Shown here: positions 41,924 to 50,484 of the stretch, piece after piece
Position numbering within the stretch: the stretch's first letter is position 1
Layout: the number at the start of each line of letters is the position of its first letter
DNA from: CAYLUN01 sp964386865
GTDB lineage: Bacteria; Verrucomicrobiota; Kiritimatiellia; RFP12; UBA1067
DNA length: 64,000 nt
Direction of reading: 5' to 3'
NCBI GenBank assembly: GCA_964386865.1
Contig: CAYLUN010000018.1
Coordinates: 1-64,000 of the forward strand
Notes under the pieces: generated by a model
Told to the model about the DNA's origin: nothing
Database searches by the model: none
What the model saw: only the letters and a program-made list of their open reading frames with translations
Position numbers and translations under genes: made by a program

Positions 41924-44152
41924 ATGCATAATGATCAAAGCACTGGGTCGCAGCATACGATGTCTGGGGAGAGCCTAGATTCGGTGAGTTTGGGAGAGGC
42001 GCAAACCTTGTCAGTGAACGGCGTCCCCATTCTGGGCCGCATCGACCGCTACGAATTGATCCGCGAGTTGGGCGGAGGCGGCTTTGGTGTGGTGTATCTG
42101 GCAAGGGATACGGTTGCCGGCGTTTCGGTTGCAGTCAAGGGACTTCCCCCGCTGGTGCGTAACAACGCGGAGGAGCTGCAACGAATCCGCGAGAATTTCG
42201 CCATGGTCAGTCGGCTTTACCACCCGAACATTGCGCCTGCACTGGTTCTTCACCTGGCGGATGAGGTTTCTTACGGAAGCGAGCACGTTCGCCGGGCGCT
42301 GCGGATACAGGCAGGCGACTATCTGATGGTGATGGCCTATGCGCCCGGCGTGACCTTGTCGAAGTGGCGCAGGCAGTTTCCGCTCGGTAAGGTGCCGCTC
42401 AACCAAGCCTTGGACGTGTGCCGCCAAGTCGCTTCGGCTTTGGATTATGCGCATGGCGAGCGAATCATTCATCGGGATATTAAACCCGGCAACATCATGG
42501 TGGAGACGTCGCAGGCAGGAGAAATCAGGTGCCGTGTCTTGGATTTCGGATTGGCGGCCGAGATCCGCTCAAGCCTGTGCCGCGTTTCGCAGGAGATAGG
42601 AGACACCTCCGGGACGCGGCCCTACATGGCCCCCGAGCAATGGGCGGGGGCCAAGCAGGACGGCGGCGCCGATCAGTATGCGCTGGCGGTCCTTTTCTAT
42701 GAATTGGTGAGCGGGACGGTGCCCTTTGCAGGTGTGTTTGAGACGGGCGACCCTGTCATCATGATGGCGGCTGTGGGGACTAGGCCTCCCGTGCCGGTTG
42801 CGGAATTGACGAAAGCTCAGAACGCGGCGCTGTTGCGAGGGCTGGCAAAGGAGTCCGCCAAACGTTTTTCTAATTGCGAAGCGTTTGTGGCGGCGCTCGC
42901 GGGTGGAGCGAACACTGCGGCCAGAGTCGCGATGCAACAGCCTCGGTGGCTGTTGGCCGCGGTGGCGACGGTGCTCGTCGTGCTGACGCTCTTAGGCTTT
43001 TGGCTGATCAGTGGCGGCGGGGGCAAGGCGAAAGAACAGCAGGCAGCGAGCGCCGCGCTGGCGTCGCCGGTTGCGGCTGTCGCACCAGCCGCGCTTCCGG
43101 CCGTCTCAAATGTAAATGTGACCGCGGCGGAGCAGTCGCGTAGGCAGGAGGAAGAGACGGCGCGTCTGGCGGACGAAAAAGCGGCTCAACTGGTTGCTGA
43201 GGCGAAGCGGTTGAAGGACGAAGAGAACAAAAAGGCCGCAGACAAGAAGGCTGCTGACGAGAAAGCTGCGGCAGCGTTAGCCGAGGCTCAGCGCCAAGCG
43301 GACGAAAAGGCTGCGCAGATAGCGGCTGAAACCAAACGGTTGAAGGACGAAGAGGCAAAGCGAAGAGTTGCAGAGGAAGCGGTTCGGCTAGCCAGTTTGA
43401 GCGAAGGGGCTGAAGGGCGCCGGGATGCCGCCCGTTTAGCCAAGACCTCAGCCGAAGAGGCAAAGGCTTCTGAGGATGCGGCGGCGCTGTTTGAGACGGG
43501 CGGACGCACGTTCTTACGGGCGACCGACGTGTACACCAAAGGGGATTTCGTCATGGCATCCAACCTGTGGTCGGATGCCGCCGTCGCTTATGAAGATGCC
43601 CGCAAGCAGGCGCTGAATGTTCAAAAGGAGCGGGCGGATCAGGCTAAGCGTGTGGCGGAAGAGAACGCGAGGTTGGCGGAGGAGAAGAAGCGCCAAGAAT
43701 CGCTTGCGCCTGCGCCTGCGGCGCCTCTTCCTGTAATTCCTCCGGCGATTGCGCTGGCGGATGGAAAATGGCTGACAAAAGGCGCTTCGGCTTATGCGCT
43801 GTCTCGTAAGGAGAGGTTCCCGCTTCTGGTCCTCGTTTACGCAACGGGCATCGACCAACAGGCGACTGAGCCCGTCATCCGAATGATGGATGATCCCGTC
43901 GTGACGTCCTTTTCAAAAGGCTGGCTGCCGATGGTCAAGGTGGACCTGGCTGCGATTGCGTCGATGGTGGAAGAGGAGAAGCAGTTCGCCCGTCAGTTGA
44001 CGCAGAACAACAAGATCGACAAGTTTCCGATCATTTTGATTCTTAACGGGAGCTATCAGGCCGATTTTTCATACGTCGCGACAGACCTGCAGAAAGGAGC
44101 GGTTGGGTTCGTCGAGGCCCTACAAGGAATTAAGGACCAGATGAAGCAATGA
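41924..44152 (+). CDS. membrane Ser/Thr protein kinase with coiled coil and thioredoxin-like C-terminus
   Basis: 742 residues. The Hanks-type kinase domain lies at 43-325: Gly loop LGGGGFG, VAVK72, HRD185IKPGN, D207FG, SGTRPYMAPEQW; all catalytic residues are present. One TM helix lies at 341-363. The outside part has Ala/Glu/Lys-rich coiled coil (402-510, 565-595) and, from about 610, a thioredoxin-like fold (FPLLVLVYAT, MVKVDLAAI, FPIILILNG) without a CxxC pair. The start at 41924 lacks a ribosome binding site; the next Met, 41960, is an alternative. Its stop overlaps the first lipoprotein start (ATGA), so kinase and lipoprotein are made together. A role in sensing periplasmic state is inference. 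Confidence 0.88.
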   Translation: MHNDQSTGSQHTMSGESLDSVSLGEAQTLSVNGVPILGRIDRYELIRELGGGGFGVVYLARDTVAGVSVAVKGLPPLVRNNAEELQRIRENFAMVSRLYHPNIAPALVLHLADEVSYGSEHVRRALRIQAGDYLMVMAYAPGVTLSKWRRQFPLGKVPLNQALDVCRQVASALDYAHGERIIHRDIKPGNIMVETSQAGEIRCRVLDFGLAAEIRSSLCRVSQEIGDTSGTRPYMAPEQWAGAKQDGGADQYALAVLFYELVSGTVPFAGVFETGDPVIMMAAVGTRPPVPVAELTKAQNAALLRGLAKESAKRFSNCEAFVAALAGGANTAARVAMQQPRWLLAAVATVLVVLTLLGFWLISGGGGKAKEQQAASAALASPVAAVAPAALPAVSNVNVTAAEQSRRQEEETARLADEKAAQLVAEAKRLKDEENKKAADKKAADEKAAAALAEAQRQADEKAAQIAAETKRLKDEEAKRRVAEEAVRLASLSEGAEGRRDAARLAKTSAEEAKASEDAAALFETGGRTFLRATDVYTKGDFVMASNLWSDAAVAYEDARKQALNVQKERADQAKRVAEENARLAEEKKRQESLAPAPAAPLPVIPPAIALADGKWLTKGASAYALSRKERFPLLVLVYATGIDQQATEPVIRMMDDPVVTSFSKGWLPMVKVDLAAIASMVEEEKQFARQLTQNNKIDKFPIILILNGSYQADFSYVATDLQKGAVGFVEALQGIKDQMKQ

Positions 44153-44880
44153 AAACGAAGATTATCCGCGGCGCTCTTCTTTGCGCATTATTGCTCGCTT
44201 CCGGATGCGGGACAACCAGCATACGGGCAACGAAGGTCGACGTCGGAAAAGATCAGGCTGGGACGCTGCCCTGCAAGTTTCGCCTGGCCAGTTATTCGTT
44301 TTCGCTTCCTGACAATTTGAATCGAAAAGAGAATTACGAACATCCATTGTGGTCGGTGCCCGCGTCTGCGGGGAAACTGTCTCGGCCCGCCGTAGAAGCG
44401 ATCCTCTTGAAGACGTATCCGGATGTGTTTTCAACGGACGCCTCAGCTCTCCCCGTGTCGGTCAGCGTGAGTGTTAAAGAGAGCAAGTCGGCGGCACAAG
44501 GAGAATTTGTTTCAATGTTCACATCGCTGGCGAGAATCCTGCCGAGCAAGGATGTCGACTTGATAGATCATTGCGAGATAAACGTCGCCGTGTGTGGTGA
44601 AACGAGGGAGGGCGGAGTTAAGGCAACCCTCTGCGTCGGTTTCTGCTCGGAGGACTGGTTCAGCCTCTTCACGCCAATAGCATTGTGTATGACGGGTAAT
44701 GAACGGGATTTTGGCGGGGTTTCCCGCGTGTGGAAGGGCCTCTTCGCCTGTGTTCCTGCGGAAATGCAGCGTGAGGTGTTCAAAGAAACGCTTGCGGCGG
44801 CTGTGCTTGCCGCTTTGCAGAAGATGGATGAAAACGAAGTCAAACGTATGGCGTTGATGCGTGCTGTACGAGTCGAGTAG
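44149..44880 (+). CDS. lipoprotein A1 of duplicated module, unknown function
   Basis: 243 residues with a lipoprotein signal ending LLASG-C20. No family is recognised. It is paralogous to the gene at 45713: PCKFRL-(A/S)-(S/G)-Y-(S/T)-FS, then S-R-x-x-V-E-x-x-L-x-x-x-Y-P-x-x-F, ALPV-(S/N)-V, an HCEINV / VCEVRV strand and a W-(F/L)-S-(L/V)-(F/W)-TP motif. Its C-terminal helix ends ALMRAVRVE, against ILLKAVRE in the paralogue. Its start overlaps the kinase stop by four bases. Confidence 0.85.
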   Translation: MKTKIIRGALLCALLLASGCGTTSIRATKVDVGKDQAGTLPCKFRLASYSFSLPDNLNRKENYEHPLWSVPASAGKLSRPAVEAILLKTYPDVFSTDASALPVSVSVSVKESKSAAQGEFVSMFTSLARILPSKDVDLIDHCEINVAVCGETREGGVKATLCVGFCSEDWFSLFTPIALCMTGNERDFGGVSRVWKGLFACVPAEMQREVFKETLAAAVLAALQKMDENEVKRMALMRAVRVE

Positions 44881-44893
44881 CGGAGTGATGCAA

Positions 44894-45604
44894 ATGAGTT
44901 TTATCTGCAGATGGCTGATTCGTGCAGGTCTTTCTTCTCTTCCAATTTTGTGTGCTGGTTGCATATGGTGCTCGGTTGGGTACAAGGTTCAGGATCGGAA
45001 GACGGGGTCTGTCCAAATTGAAGAAGTCGATGGGAGGTTTGTCATTAGGAGCGTCAAAACGGAAGTACTAGCCACCGGTTATGCGGCAGACTACACGGGA
45101 AAGCACGTATTTCGAGAGTTGACGCCTGAAAAACTGAACCGCTTTCTGATCTCAGAGTATCCGAAGTTGTTTTCATCGGATGGAACGTATCCACTTGATT
45201 TAGCGGCAACCGCAGAAAATAGCTATCATTCGCATGGTTTTTGGTTTGCAGGCGCAATTTTGTCGTTCACATTGATTCCTTTGCCGATAGATGGGTTTCA
45301 TACCATTCGGGTCGAAGGCGTGTCTGAAAAGAACCCGAGTGAGGTCCTTTTCCGGTGCGGGGACGGCATCCGGTTCAGCGTGCGGGGGTGGTGGTCGTTC
45401 TTGCCGACCGGCGCGATTCCCTCACCGTTTGAAACGGATACTCCCAAGGAGGCGATAGTAACGGATATGCAATTCGGTTCCGGCCTGTATGGCGAGCGCG
45501 CGCAAGCGCTGCTGATCGAGAAGGTGTCGAGGTCTATCATTGAGGGCATGAAACAGGCGGGGATGGAGAATCTTAAGCGCAAAATCTTGCTTACAAACAT
45601 GTAA
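44894..45604 (+). CDS. lipoprotein B1 of duplicated module, unknown function
   Basis: 236 residues from 44894, chosen because GGAG is eight bases upstream and a lipoprotein signal ending LCAG-C follows; an ATG six bases earlier is too close to the site. It is paralogous to the gene at 46462: TPE-(K/R)-LNRFL-(I/V), IPLP, EVLF-x-C, PTG-x-IP-x-PFETDT-x-KE, and a C-terminal GMENLKRK / GLENVKRK helix. A weaker resemblance to the A-type lipoproteins (L-x-x-Y-P-x-x-FS, W-S motif) suggests all four share one fold. The function is unknown. Confidence 0.82.
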   Translation: MSFICRWLIRAGLSSLPILCAGCIWCSVGYKVQDRKTGSVQIEEVDGRFVIRSVKTEVLATGYAADYTGKHVFRELTPEKLNRFLISEYPKLFSSDGTYPLDLAATAENSYHSHGFWFAGAILSFTLIPLPIDGFHTIRVEGVSEKNPSEVLFRCGDGIRFSVRGWWSFLPTGAIPSPFETDTPKEAIVTDMQFGSGLYGERAQALLIEKVSRSIIEGMKQAGMENLKRKILLTNM

Positions 45605-45712
45605 AATCGTTCGTTCCGCTCGAGCCCAATCTGTTGAAGCACTCGCGTGATATGCAAGCAAGACGCTGTTTCATCTGTTAGGGTTCTGAGACACGATGAC
45701 GGAGGCTGTAGG

Positions 45713-46456
45713 ATGATGCGCAGGACAAGAAGGATGGCCTGGCCGTTGCTGTCGATGCTGGTCGGCACGTTGGCTCTCATGGGGTGCTCCACGATTTGTT
45801 ACCGCGGCGAAAATGCGGCCGACTCTCCTAGGAGTGAGGGGGTGCCGTGTAAATTCCGATTGTCAGGCTACACGTTTTCCGTTGTGCCGGAATTGGAGCC
45901 GAAAAATTTGAATGCTAAGTCTGCCACCTATTATAACACCTCAGTGCCAGCAGCCATCGGCAATACGTCGCGTTCTAAAGTTGAAGAGGCGCTTGTCGCG
46001 AATTATCCGGCCTTTTTCACAAAAGCCGAAGAGGCGCTCCCTGTCAACGTGGATGTCGTCTTTACGAAGAATCAACTGGACGAACCTTCAGTCTTTGTTG
46101 GGCTGCTACTGTCAATTGATGGTATACTGCCAATTAAGGTGGCAGATGCGCGCGATGTCTGTGAGGTGCGCGTGCTGTTGGACGGCCAACCGGCAAACGC
46201 CATCAATCCAAGCGTTATGCGGTTTAGCTGCAAGTACTGGTTGAGCGTCTGGACGCCGTCCGCTTGGCTCATGCGAGATGCGAGAGCCGATCAGGAAGGA
46301 TGTGTTCGGGAATGGCGCGGAATGCTCCCCCCTTATCGAGACTTGCAGACAGATGTCTATCTAAGAACGCTCGCCAGCGCCGTTGCCGCTGGCATACGGA
46401 AGTTCGACTCCAATGAAATAAGCCGGCGGATCTTGTTGAAGGCGGTGAGGGAGTAA
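45713..46456 (+). CDS. lipoprotein A2 of duplicated module, unknown function
   Basis: 247 residues from 45713 (GGAGG seven bases upstream); the open frame extends 22 codons upstream without support. The lipobox is LALMG-C. Paralogue of A1 at 44149: GVPCKFRLSGYTFSV, SRSKVEEALVANYPAFF, ALPVNVDVVF, CEVRVLL and YWLSVWTPSAWLM correspond in order, with insertions and clear divergence, so the duplication is not recent. It is followed after five bases by B2. Confidence 0.83.
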   Translation: MMRRTRRMAWPLLSMLVGTLALMGCSTICYRGENAADSPRSEGVPCKFRLSGYTFSVVPELEPKNLNAKSATYYNTSVPAAIGNTSRSKVEEALVANYPAFFTKAEEALPVNVDVVFTKNQLDEPSVFVGLLLSIDGILPIKVADARDVCEVRVLLDGQPANAINPSVMRFSCKYWLSVWTPSAWLMRDARADQEGCVREWRGMLPPYRDLQTDVYLRTLASAVAAGIRKFDSNEISRRILLKAVRE

Positions 46457-46461
46457 TAACG

Positions 46462-47184
46462 ATGAGGCGAATTAGGTTCGGCACCTTTGCGTTGGCTATC
46501 ACCACACTGGTTCTCAGCGGCTGTGGGTCGGCCTCGGTGGGCTATCGAGTCGACAACCGGATAAAGTCGCCCGTTTCTTACGGCATCAGCGACCCAGACT
46601 TGTTCTTCGTGCGTAGCGTCGATGTCGAGTGCCATGCGGCCGGTTATGAGGCTGATTTTGCCAAGGCGGCTGTTGCCGGGGTAACGCCTGAGCGGCTGAA
46701 CCGATTTCTTGTGACCGAGTGCCCATCATGCTTCTCGGATAGGGGAAAATACGCGCTTGATTTGTTGGTGGGCTTAGACTTTAAACAGAACACTCGTGAC
46801 ACATTGATGTGGTTAAACGTGGTAAGCCTTTGGACGATTCCTCTTCCCGTGAGTGTCGTGAACCAAGTTACCGTCGACTGCGTTGCCTTGCAGGGGGGCC
46901 GGCGTGAAGTTCTTTTTTCGTGTGATCAGGCTATCACTTTTGAAATGAAGGGATGGACGTCACCGTGGCCGACAGGTTGTATACCTTGTCCCTTTGAGAC
47001 GGATACGGAAAAGGAAACGCTCGGCCCTAAACAAAGTGTGCTCGGGCAGTACAGCGAGTCTGCCAATAATCTTCTGGCTGAGCAGGTGTCTCGTCGACTG
47101 ACTGAAACGTTGGGGAGATTGGGTTTGGAGAATGTGAAAAGAAAACTCGTTTTGAAAACGATTCAACCTATAAGCGGCAGTTGA
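46462..47184 (+). CDS. lipoprotein B2 of duplicated module, unknown function
   Basis: 240 residues with lipobox TLVLSG-C; GGAG lies eight bases upstream. Paralogue of B1 at 44894 along the full length (VGYRVDNR against VGYKVQDR, TPERLNRFLVTECPSCFS, IPLPVSVVNQVTV, EVLFSC, PTGCIPCPFETDTEKE, GLENVKRKLVLKT). It is the last gene of the kinase-lipoprotein operon, about 60 bases before the IS remnant. Confidence 0.84.
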   Translation: MRRIRFGTFALAITTLVLSGCGSASVGYRVDNRIKSPVSYGISDPDLFFVRSVDVECHAAGYEADFAKAAVAGVTPERLNRFLVTECPSCFSDRGKYALDLLVGLDFKQNTRDTLMWLNVVSLWTIPLPVSVVNQVTVDCVALQGGRREVLFSCDQAITFEMKGWTSPWPTGCIPCPFETDTEKETLGPKQSVLGQYSESANNLLAEQVSRRLTETLGRLGLENVKRKLVLKTIQPISGS

Positions 47185-47240
47185 ACGAGCAGATATCGGG
47201 CAAAGGCCTGAAAACATTGACTCTTGTTGAAACCTGTGCC

Positions 47241-48468
47241 GCACCTATTTGGTGCAAGACGCAACGGTGCGTCCTATACTTCCGATCGAACTAAGAAAGG
47301 AGTACGGGATGAACGACACCGTTGCGTGCGAGAAGGATGGCACAGAGGCGCTTTCGGATCAAGCGGAGATTGGCAGGCGGAGATTGACAGGCTGCTGGTG
47401 CGCGGCGGCGGGGGGTGCTTCGAGGTGGACTGGGACGCCGGGGCGAAAGTGACGCCGATGGGATCCGTGGTGTTCTTCGCGCAGTACCTGAAGACGGGCA
47501 GCCTGCTGGACAGGCTGCGGCATGCCAGGCCTGTGGGCGCTGCTCGACGCGCTGCCGCCGCAGTGCCGGCCGCGTCTGATACGCGGGGATGTGAGTTACG
47601 GGAGCGAGCAGAGCATGGCGCAGGCCGAGAGGCGCGCGCAGCCCTACCTGTTCAAGCTGAGGCGTTCGGCGAAGGTCAAGGCGCGGTTCCGGGATCTGAC
47701 GGCTCCCGGCGGGGGCTGGAGCGACGCGGGCGACGGCTGGCAGGCGTCCGAGTGCCGCCTGGCGCTGGGCGGCTGGACGGCCGAGCGCCGCTGCGTCTTC
47801 CTGCGCCGTCCCGCGCAGAAACCGCCGGCCGGCGTGGCGCTGCCAGACCCCGCCACGCCCGAGTTCGAGTTCGTCCGGGTGCTCGGGGTCGCGCAGGACT
47901 GGGAATACGTCGTGCTGGTGACCAACGACGAGACCTTGGACGCCGTCGCGCTGTCCCAGGCGTACCGCGACCGGGCGGACTGCGAGAACGTGTTCGACGA
48001 GATCAAGAACCAGTGGGGCTGGGCGGGCTTCGTGACCCGCGACCTCCGGCGCTGCCGCATCATCGCCCGCCTGATCGCCCTGGTCTACAACTGGTGGAAC
48101 GTCTTCACGCGCCTCGCGCAGCCCGACAGCCACATGGAGGCGGTCACGTCCAGGCCCCTGCTGCTCCACGCGGTCGGCAGGCTCGTCTCGACCGGCCGCC
48201 GCAAGAACATACGCCTCACCTCGACGCACGCCTTGAACGGCCAGATCCGCCTCGCCCTGGACAGGATCGGCGGGTTCATGAACGCCTAGCCGCAACTGCG
48301 GAGCAGTTGAGCGTCGAGGCGGTCTGGGCGCTCATCCTGTCGGCGGCGTTCGTCAAATGGCTGAGGGGAAGGGTGCTCCAACCTGTCTCGCAAGGGGGAC
48401 AACTGCTGTTTCGGCTAACAACTTGAAAACTCAACTGCTCTTTTTAGGTTTAGTTGCAACAAAGGTGC
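47241..48468 (+). mobile_element. decayed IS1380-family insertion sequence
   Basis: The ends are proposed from imperfect inverted repeats: GCACCTATTTGGTGCAA at the left and the complement of GCACCTTTGTTGCAA at the right. No target duplication is evident, so the limits are tentative. It encloses the transposase remnant and marks the right edge of the AT-richer island. Confidence 0.45.
47309..48426 (+). pseudogene. IS1380-type DDE transposase, frameshifted and internally deleted
   Basis: The start at 47309 has AAAGGAG. Coding then switches frame: IDRLLVRGGGGCFEVDWD and VTPMGSVVFFAQYLKTG (47380-47520) are in one frame, the longest piece (47522-48289, 255 codons: LIRGDVSYGSE, ENVFDEIKNQWGW, RLIALVYNWWNVFTRL) in another, and the C-terminus (LAATAEQLSVEAVWALILSAAFVKWLRG, to 48426) back in the first. 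The section with the first catalytic Asp is missing between LLDRL and MPGLW. Whole members are about 430-460 residues. It cannot be active. Confidence 0.85.
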
Positions 48469-48540
48469 AGAGCTCCTATGAGAGGGAACAGGAAGAGTGT
48501 CCTCGCTGGAGTGGGAGACTGATCCACTTTCGCATCGGCT

Positions 48541-49818
48541 CTAGCCCAGCAGCCGCGAAGCGGCGGCGCCGCCTTCCGCCTGGGCGTTGACCATGTCGGC
48601 CGTGATGCGGATGTCCTTGCGCTCCGGATTGCCGGGCGCCTCGTACATGATCTCCATCATGAGGTCTTCCATGACGGCCCGCAGGCCGCGCGCGCCGGCC
48701 TTGCGCTTCATGGCCGCGCGCGCCATCTCGCGCATGGCCGCCTCGTCGAACGCGAGCTTGACGCCCTCCATGGCGAGCAGCTTCTGGTACTGCTTGACGA
48801 GGCAGTTCTTCGGCTCGGTCAGGATGCGCATCAGGTCGTCTTCGGTCATCTCGGCCATAGAGGCCAGAACCGGCAGGCGTCCGACGAACTCCGGGATCAG
48901 ACCGTAGCGGATGAGATCCTCCGGCTGCACGGCGAGCGCCTCGGGGCGGTCGGACTTCGTGTGCCTGCGCGCCGTGCCGACCGCGTCCACGTAGCCGATG
49001 GTCCGGCGGCCCTCGCGCTGGCGCACGATGGAGTCAAGCCCCACGAACGCGCCGCCGCAGATGAAGAGGATGTTGCGCGTGTTGATCGCGATATACTCCT
49101 GCTGCGGGTGCTTGCGTCCGCCCTGAGGCGGCACGCGCGAGACGGTGCCTTCGAGAATCTTCAGCAGCGCCTGCTGCACGCCTTCGCCCGAGACGTCGCG
49201 GGTGATCGAAACGTTCTCGGTCTTGCGGGCGATCTTGTCGATCTCGTCGATGTAAACGATGCCGCGCTCAGCCTTGGCCACGTCCATGTCGGCGGCCTGC
49301 AGGAGGTAAAGCAGAATGTTTTCCACATCCTCTCCCACGTAGCCGGCCTCGGTGATCGTCGTCGCGTCCGCGATGGCGAACGGCACGTCGAGCAGGCGGG
49401 CGAGCGTGCGGGCGAAGAGCGTCTTGCCGCAGCCGGTCGGGCCGATCATCAGGATGTTGCTCTTCTCGATCTCCACGTCCGCAAACGGATCGTCCTTGGC
49501 GGAGGCGGCAGGCTGGGTCAGGCGCTTGTAGTGGTTGTGCACCGCGACCGACAGCATCTTCTTGGTGTGGTCATGCCCGATGACGTACTGATCAAGAAAG
49601 CGCTTGATTTCGGCGGGCGGCGGCACGCGCAGCTGGGGCAGAGCGCCGGCGGCGCGCTTCTTTCCCGGCGCGTTCTCGGCCACGATGCGCGTACAGATCT
49701 CCACGCAGTCCGCGCAGATGTTGGCGCCCGGGCCGGGGATGATGACCGCGCCGGCTCGCTCGTCCTTGCCGCAGAACGAGCAGGCCATGTCTTGGGTAGG
49801 AGGGGTACGACGAGCCAT
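48541..49818 (-). CDS. clpX: ATP-dependent Clp protease ATP-binding subunit ClpX
   Basis: 425 residues from 49818, five bases after the clpP stop codon; the longer open frame would run back into clpP. The N-terminal zinc-binding domain has Cys13, 16, 35 and 38. Walker A is GPTGCGKT (126-133) and Walker B region GIVYIDEIDKIARK; sensor/arginine region IPEFVGRLPV. The ClpP-docking loop, usually IGF, reads IGY. It unfolds tagged substrates and feeds them to ClpP in the cytoplasm. Third gene of tig-clpP-clpX. Confidence 0.97.
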   Translation of the reverse strand: MARRTPPTQDMACSFCGKDERAGAVIIPGPGANICADCVEICTRIVAENAPGKKRAAGALPQLRVPPPAEIKRFLDQYVIGHDHTKKMLSVAVHNHYKRLTQPAASAKDDPFADVEIEKSNILMIGPTGCGKTLFARTLARLLDVPFAIADATTITEAGYVGEDVENILLYLLQAADMDVAKAERGIVYIDEIDKIARKTENVSITRDVSGEGVQQALLKILEGTVSRVPPQGGRKHPQQEYIAINTRNILFICGGAFVGLDSIVRQREGRRTIGYVDAVGTARRHTKSDRPEALAVQPEDLIRYGLIPEFVGRLPVLASMAEMTEDDLMRILTEPKNCLVKQYQKLLAMEGVKLAFDEAAMREMARAAMKRKAGARGLRAVMEDLMMEIMYEAPGNPERKDIRITADMVNAQAEGGAAASRLLG

Positions 49819-49822
49819 GCCG

Positions 49823-50434
49823 CTATTTCTCCGTGGGCCGTTTGACCAGCACTTCGTCCACAAGGCCGTAGACCTTGGCCTCTTCGGCAGACATGAAGTA
49901 GTCGCGCTCGGTATCGTTGCACAGCACGTCCGGCGTCTTGCCGGTGTGGAAGGCGAGGATCTCGTTGAGCCGGTCCTTGAGCCGCAGGATCTCCTTGGCC
50001 GCGATGCTGATGTCCGAAGCTTTGCCCTCGGCTCCGCCCCACGGCTGGTGGATCATGATGCGGGCGTTAGGCAGGGCGAAGCGCTTGCCCTTGCGGCCCG
50101 CAGCCAGGAGAACCGCGCCCATGCTCGCGGCCTGGCCCACGCAGTAGGTGGCCACGTCGCAGGTGATATACTGCATGGTGTCGTAGATCGCAAGGCCGGC
50201 CGTGACCGACCCCCCCGGCGAGTTGATGTAAACGGAGATATCCTTGGTCGCGTCCTGCGACTGAAGAAAGAGCAGCTGCGCGATAATCACGTTGCTCACG
50301 TCGTCGTTGATTCCGGTTCCGATGAACACGATCCGATCCTGCAACAGGCGCGAATAAATGTCGTAGGAACGCTCGCCGCGACCGGTCTGCTCGACAACGA
50401 TCGGCACCAGCATGTTCGCCCGGGGTTCTTTCAT
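49823..50434 (-). CDS. clpP: ATP-dependent Clp protease proteolytic subunit
   Basis: 203 residues. The catalytic triad is present: S104 in GQAASMG, H129 in MIHQPWGG, D178 in NDTERDYFM. NSPGGSV forms the oxyanion-side loop. AGAGG lies five bases before the ATG. It assembles as a tetradecamer and partners ClpX, encoded next door. The upstream neighbour is trigger factor, an order conserved in many bacteria. Confidence 0.97.
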   Translation of the reverse strand: MKEPRANMLVPIVVEQTGRGERSYDIYSRLLQDRIVFIGTGINDDVSNVIIAQLLFLQSQDATKDISVYINSPGGSVTAGLAIYDTMQYITCDVATYCVGQAASMGAVLLAAGRKGKRFALPNARIMIHQPWGGAEGKASDISIAAKEILRLKDRLNEILAFHTGKTPDVLCNDTERDYFMSAEEAKVYGLVDEVLVKRPTEK

Positions 50435-50484
50435 GTCTGCCTCTTGAAATTTCTGGCAGGCCCGCTGGCCCGCCCCTTCAATGA

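Noticed and set aside
47224..48426. single 400-codon open frame across the IS as an intact transposase
   Set aside because: Only its first third and last 45 codons give transposase sequence. The middle is Arg/Ala-rich out-of-frame translation of the real coding stretch, so the gene is broken.
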